In this document: positions 40,588 to 41,852 of the stretch, piece after piece
Numbering within the stretch: position 1 is the first letter of the stretch
Layout: each line of letters begins with the position of its first letter
Origin: JACDAE01 sp034438015
GTDB taxonomy: Bacteria > Chloroflexota > Ktedonobacteria > Ktedonobacterales > Ktedonobacteraceae
Direction of reading: 5' to 3'
NCBI GenBank assembly: GCA_034438015.1
Contig: DAOTTD010000095.1
Coordinates: 1-41,852, forward strand
DNA length: 41,852 bases
The notes under the pieces: model-generated
Database searches by the model: none
Told to the model about the DNA's origin: nothing
The model's input: the letters and a program-made list of their open reading frames with translations, nothing else
Position numbers and translations under genes: made by a program

Positions 40588-41574
40588 TCAACCCTTTTTC
40601 ATGCTTTTTTTGTGGGGTGCTCCGTGATAGAACTCGCGTATCCTGTTGATAGGGCCAGCCAGCAGGAACGCCAGCACCGAGCAGACAATGATGGGGAGAA
40701 GTAGCAAGAAGGAGATGGACGCCGCCAGCTTCACATGGGCCACATTCAGGAAGAGGAACTGCAGCATCACCAGCAGGAAAATCATCCCGATCGTCGTTGT
40801 GACCGTTTTCGCCTTCCAGCGGGAGCCCAGACGGGATTGGAGCGTTTTCAGGCGCAGCTCGGCCTGCTGACGGGCCGTACTCTGCATCACTAGCAAGCGC
40901 TGGCGCTCCTCCTCGATCTGTGCGCGCTCCCGCGCCAGGATATCGGCCATGCGCTGCACCTCGCGCTTCAAATATAGCGCCTCAACAAGATGTTTATCTT
41001 CCTGCTGCCGGACCTGCAACTCGAGCGTCTTCATCGCATCTTGAAAGAACAGAGGTGCGCTGTCAGGAGACAATTCAAGCGTCTGGGCCGCCTCTGTGAA
41101 CATTTTATGCGCCTCCTCCTCCACAGCATCCTGAAAGGAATGGTAGAGATCCTGGTAGCGACGTTCGAGCTGAGCCTGGGCCGTCTGCAGACGATCGCGC
41201 TCGTCCATAAGCTCCTGCAGGTGACTCTGATACTGTTCGCTCTCCTGTTGGTAGCCGCTATGAACAACGGCCATCTCCTGATCGAAGCGGGCCTGCAAAG
41301 AATTATACTCGGCGACAAGTCGCTGCATCTCCGCGCGCTGCTCCTCTAGCTCGAAGCGCAGATGTCTGTTCTCCTCGCGCAGGTGGATCACCTGTCGCCA
41401 GGCCACCTTCGAATGAGATGGCTCGACAGATACTTGCGGCAACATATCCGTGTGTTTTTGTTGAAGTAGCGACTGTCGGCGCTCATTTACCGGACGGCGA
41501 TCTAATGGGCGAGGCAGTCGTTCGATCTCCTCAGTCACCTGAGTAGTTCGAGTTGTATCGTCTGATGTTGGCAT
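40588..41574 (-). CDS. Coiled-coil protein with two C-terminal membrane segments
   Basis: The 328-residue protein has a polar N-terminus (1-55), a long coiled coil (about 60-250, rich in Glu, Gln, Arg and Leu), a basic KAKT stretch, two closely spaced hydrophobic segments (about 258-280 and 285-307) and a basic tail. It therefore looks like a hairpin-anchored protein with its coiled-coil body in the cytoplasm. No enzymatic motif or named domain is seen. AAGGAG precedes the ATG. It shares a terminator with the flavoprotein gene and has its own promoter. The function is unknown; a scaffolding or membrane-shaping role is guesswork. Confidence 0.85.
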   Translation of the reverse strand: MPTSDDTTRTTQVTEEIERLPRPLDRRPVNERRQSLLQQKHTDMLPQVSVEPSHSKVAWRQVIHLREENRHLRFELEEQRAEMQRLVAEYNSLQARFDQEMAVVHSGYQQESEQYQSHLQELMDERDRLQTAQAQLERRYQDLYHSFQDAVEEEAHKMFTEAAQTLELSPDSAPLFFQDAMKTLELQVRQQEDKHLVEALYLKREVQRMADILARERAQIEEERQRLLVMQSTARQQAELRLKTLQSRLGSRWKAKTVTTTIGMIFLLVMLQFLFLNVAHVKLAASISFLLLLPIIVCSVLAFLLAGPINRIREFYHGAPHKKSMKKG

Positions 41575-41666
41575 AAATGCTCCTTTAGGGTCCTTCCCCG
41601 TTGGTGCAAAAGGATAGTTCCGTGAACATGCACATCGTGCAATTCACACAATAGCTCTCTGTTCCA

Positions 41667-41695
41667 ATTATGCCTGCAAGAAAACAAAGTTGCAA
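41667..41695 (-). promoter_or_regulatory. Promoter of the coiled-coil membrane-protein gene
   Basis: On the minus strand TTGCAA (41695-41690) and CATAAT (41672-41667) are separated by 17 bases, about 95 bases before the ATG at 41574. Confidence 0.6.
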
Positions 41696-41740
41696 GTCTT
41701 TTCTTAGTTATTTAAGAGTATTTTTTAAGGTAGCTCTCCA

Positions 41741-41852
41741 TTAATTGGTGAACGAGCCTGCTGTTCTGGCAGCGGCTAAAACCTCAGCCAGGACATACTT
41801 GGGAGGACGCCCGCGTGGTCGTTTTGGTTGAGTCTGCTTGCCTTCGGCAGGT
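41741..41852 (-). CDS. Probable transposase, C-terminal end (partial)
   Basis: An open minus-strand frame enters at the window edge and ends at a TAA (41743-41741), leaving 36 codons. The visible product is basic, with KRPRGRPPKY, an AT-hook-like motif, followed by VLAEVLAAARTAG. Basic RGRP tails of this kind are common at the C-termini of bacterial transposases, but the fragment has no catalytic motif. The rest lies beyond the window. Confidence 0.45.
   Translation of the reverse strand, partial: PAEGKQTQPKRPRGRPPKYVLAEVLAAARTAGSFTN

Overview
The window looks like a chromosomal segment of a filamentous, soil-type member of the Chloroflexota class Ktedonobacteria. This is an inference. It rests on orphan aerobic CO-dehydrogenase maturation genes, MurJ and LCP proteins with long Pro/Gln-rich cytoplasmic tails, FHA and pseudokinase signalling, carbohydrate-active enzymes, and palindromic repeats in many gaps. 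Both edges carry mobile DNA: the left edge is the 3' end (domains V and VI) of a group II intron followed by a transposase-like coding remnant, and the right edge is the C-terminus of a probable transposase on the minus strand.

Layout. 1-452: intron end and transposase remnant. 530-5405 (+): M29 aminopeptidase, then a compact run of MoxR ATPase (CoxD-like), VWA protein (CoxE-like) and two XdhC/CoxF-type proteins, without any molybdenum hydroxylase structural gene. 5567-11730: a cell-envelope block in which an LCP-family ligase and a pseudokinase-FHA protein (+) converge on MurJ and homoserine dehydrogenase (-). 12272-13336 (+): mannose-1-phosphate guanylyltransferase behind a clear sigma-70 promoter. 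13340-16027 (-): CopG-type repressor, PHB-depolymerase-family esterase and a membrane-anchored pentapeptide-repeat protein. 16105-21869 (-): a four-gene MacAB-like ABC export operon (adaptor, ATPase, two permeases). 22522-25341 (+): gamma-glutamyltransferase and a GT2 glycosyltransferase with a CysRS-tail-like N-terminus. 26821-25361 (-) and 26983-27522 (+): divergent alkylation-repair genes (Ada/AlkA fusion and Ogt). 27516-29632 (-): methyltransferase and orphan histidine kinase. 29926-34397: GH13 amylase (+) convergent with cyanase and GH36 alpha-galactosidase (-). 34661-41574: oligoendopeptidase F, phasin-like protein, glucose-6-phosphate dehydrogenase, MerA/Lpd-like flavoprotein and a coiled-coil membrane protein.

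How genes fit together. The most suggestive group is LCP, pseudokinase-FHA and MurJ: peptidoglycan precursor flipping, polymer attachment to the wall, and a phosphothreonine-reading scaffold, recalling the mycobacterial MviN-pseudokinase/FhaA complex. The CopG gene carries an inverted-repeat operator lying over its own -10 box. The repair genes share a 160-bp divergent promoter region that holds a near-ideal 26-bp-arm hairpin. Several unrelated palindromes sit in intergenic gaps. One family (GTAACTCTTCAGG end, then a GACTCCTCAGCGCC-type block) occurs three times, once bounded by an 8-bp target-site-like duplication.

Limits. Assignments rest on motifs read by eye; no database or structure search was possible. 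Start codons were chosen by Shine-Dalgarno fit. Promoters are pattern calls only. No tRNA, rRNA, CRISPR array or prophage was seen.
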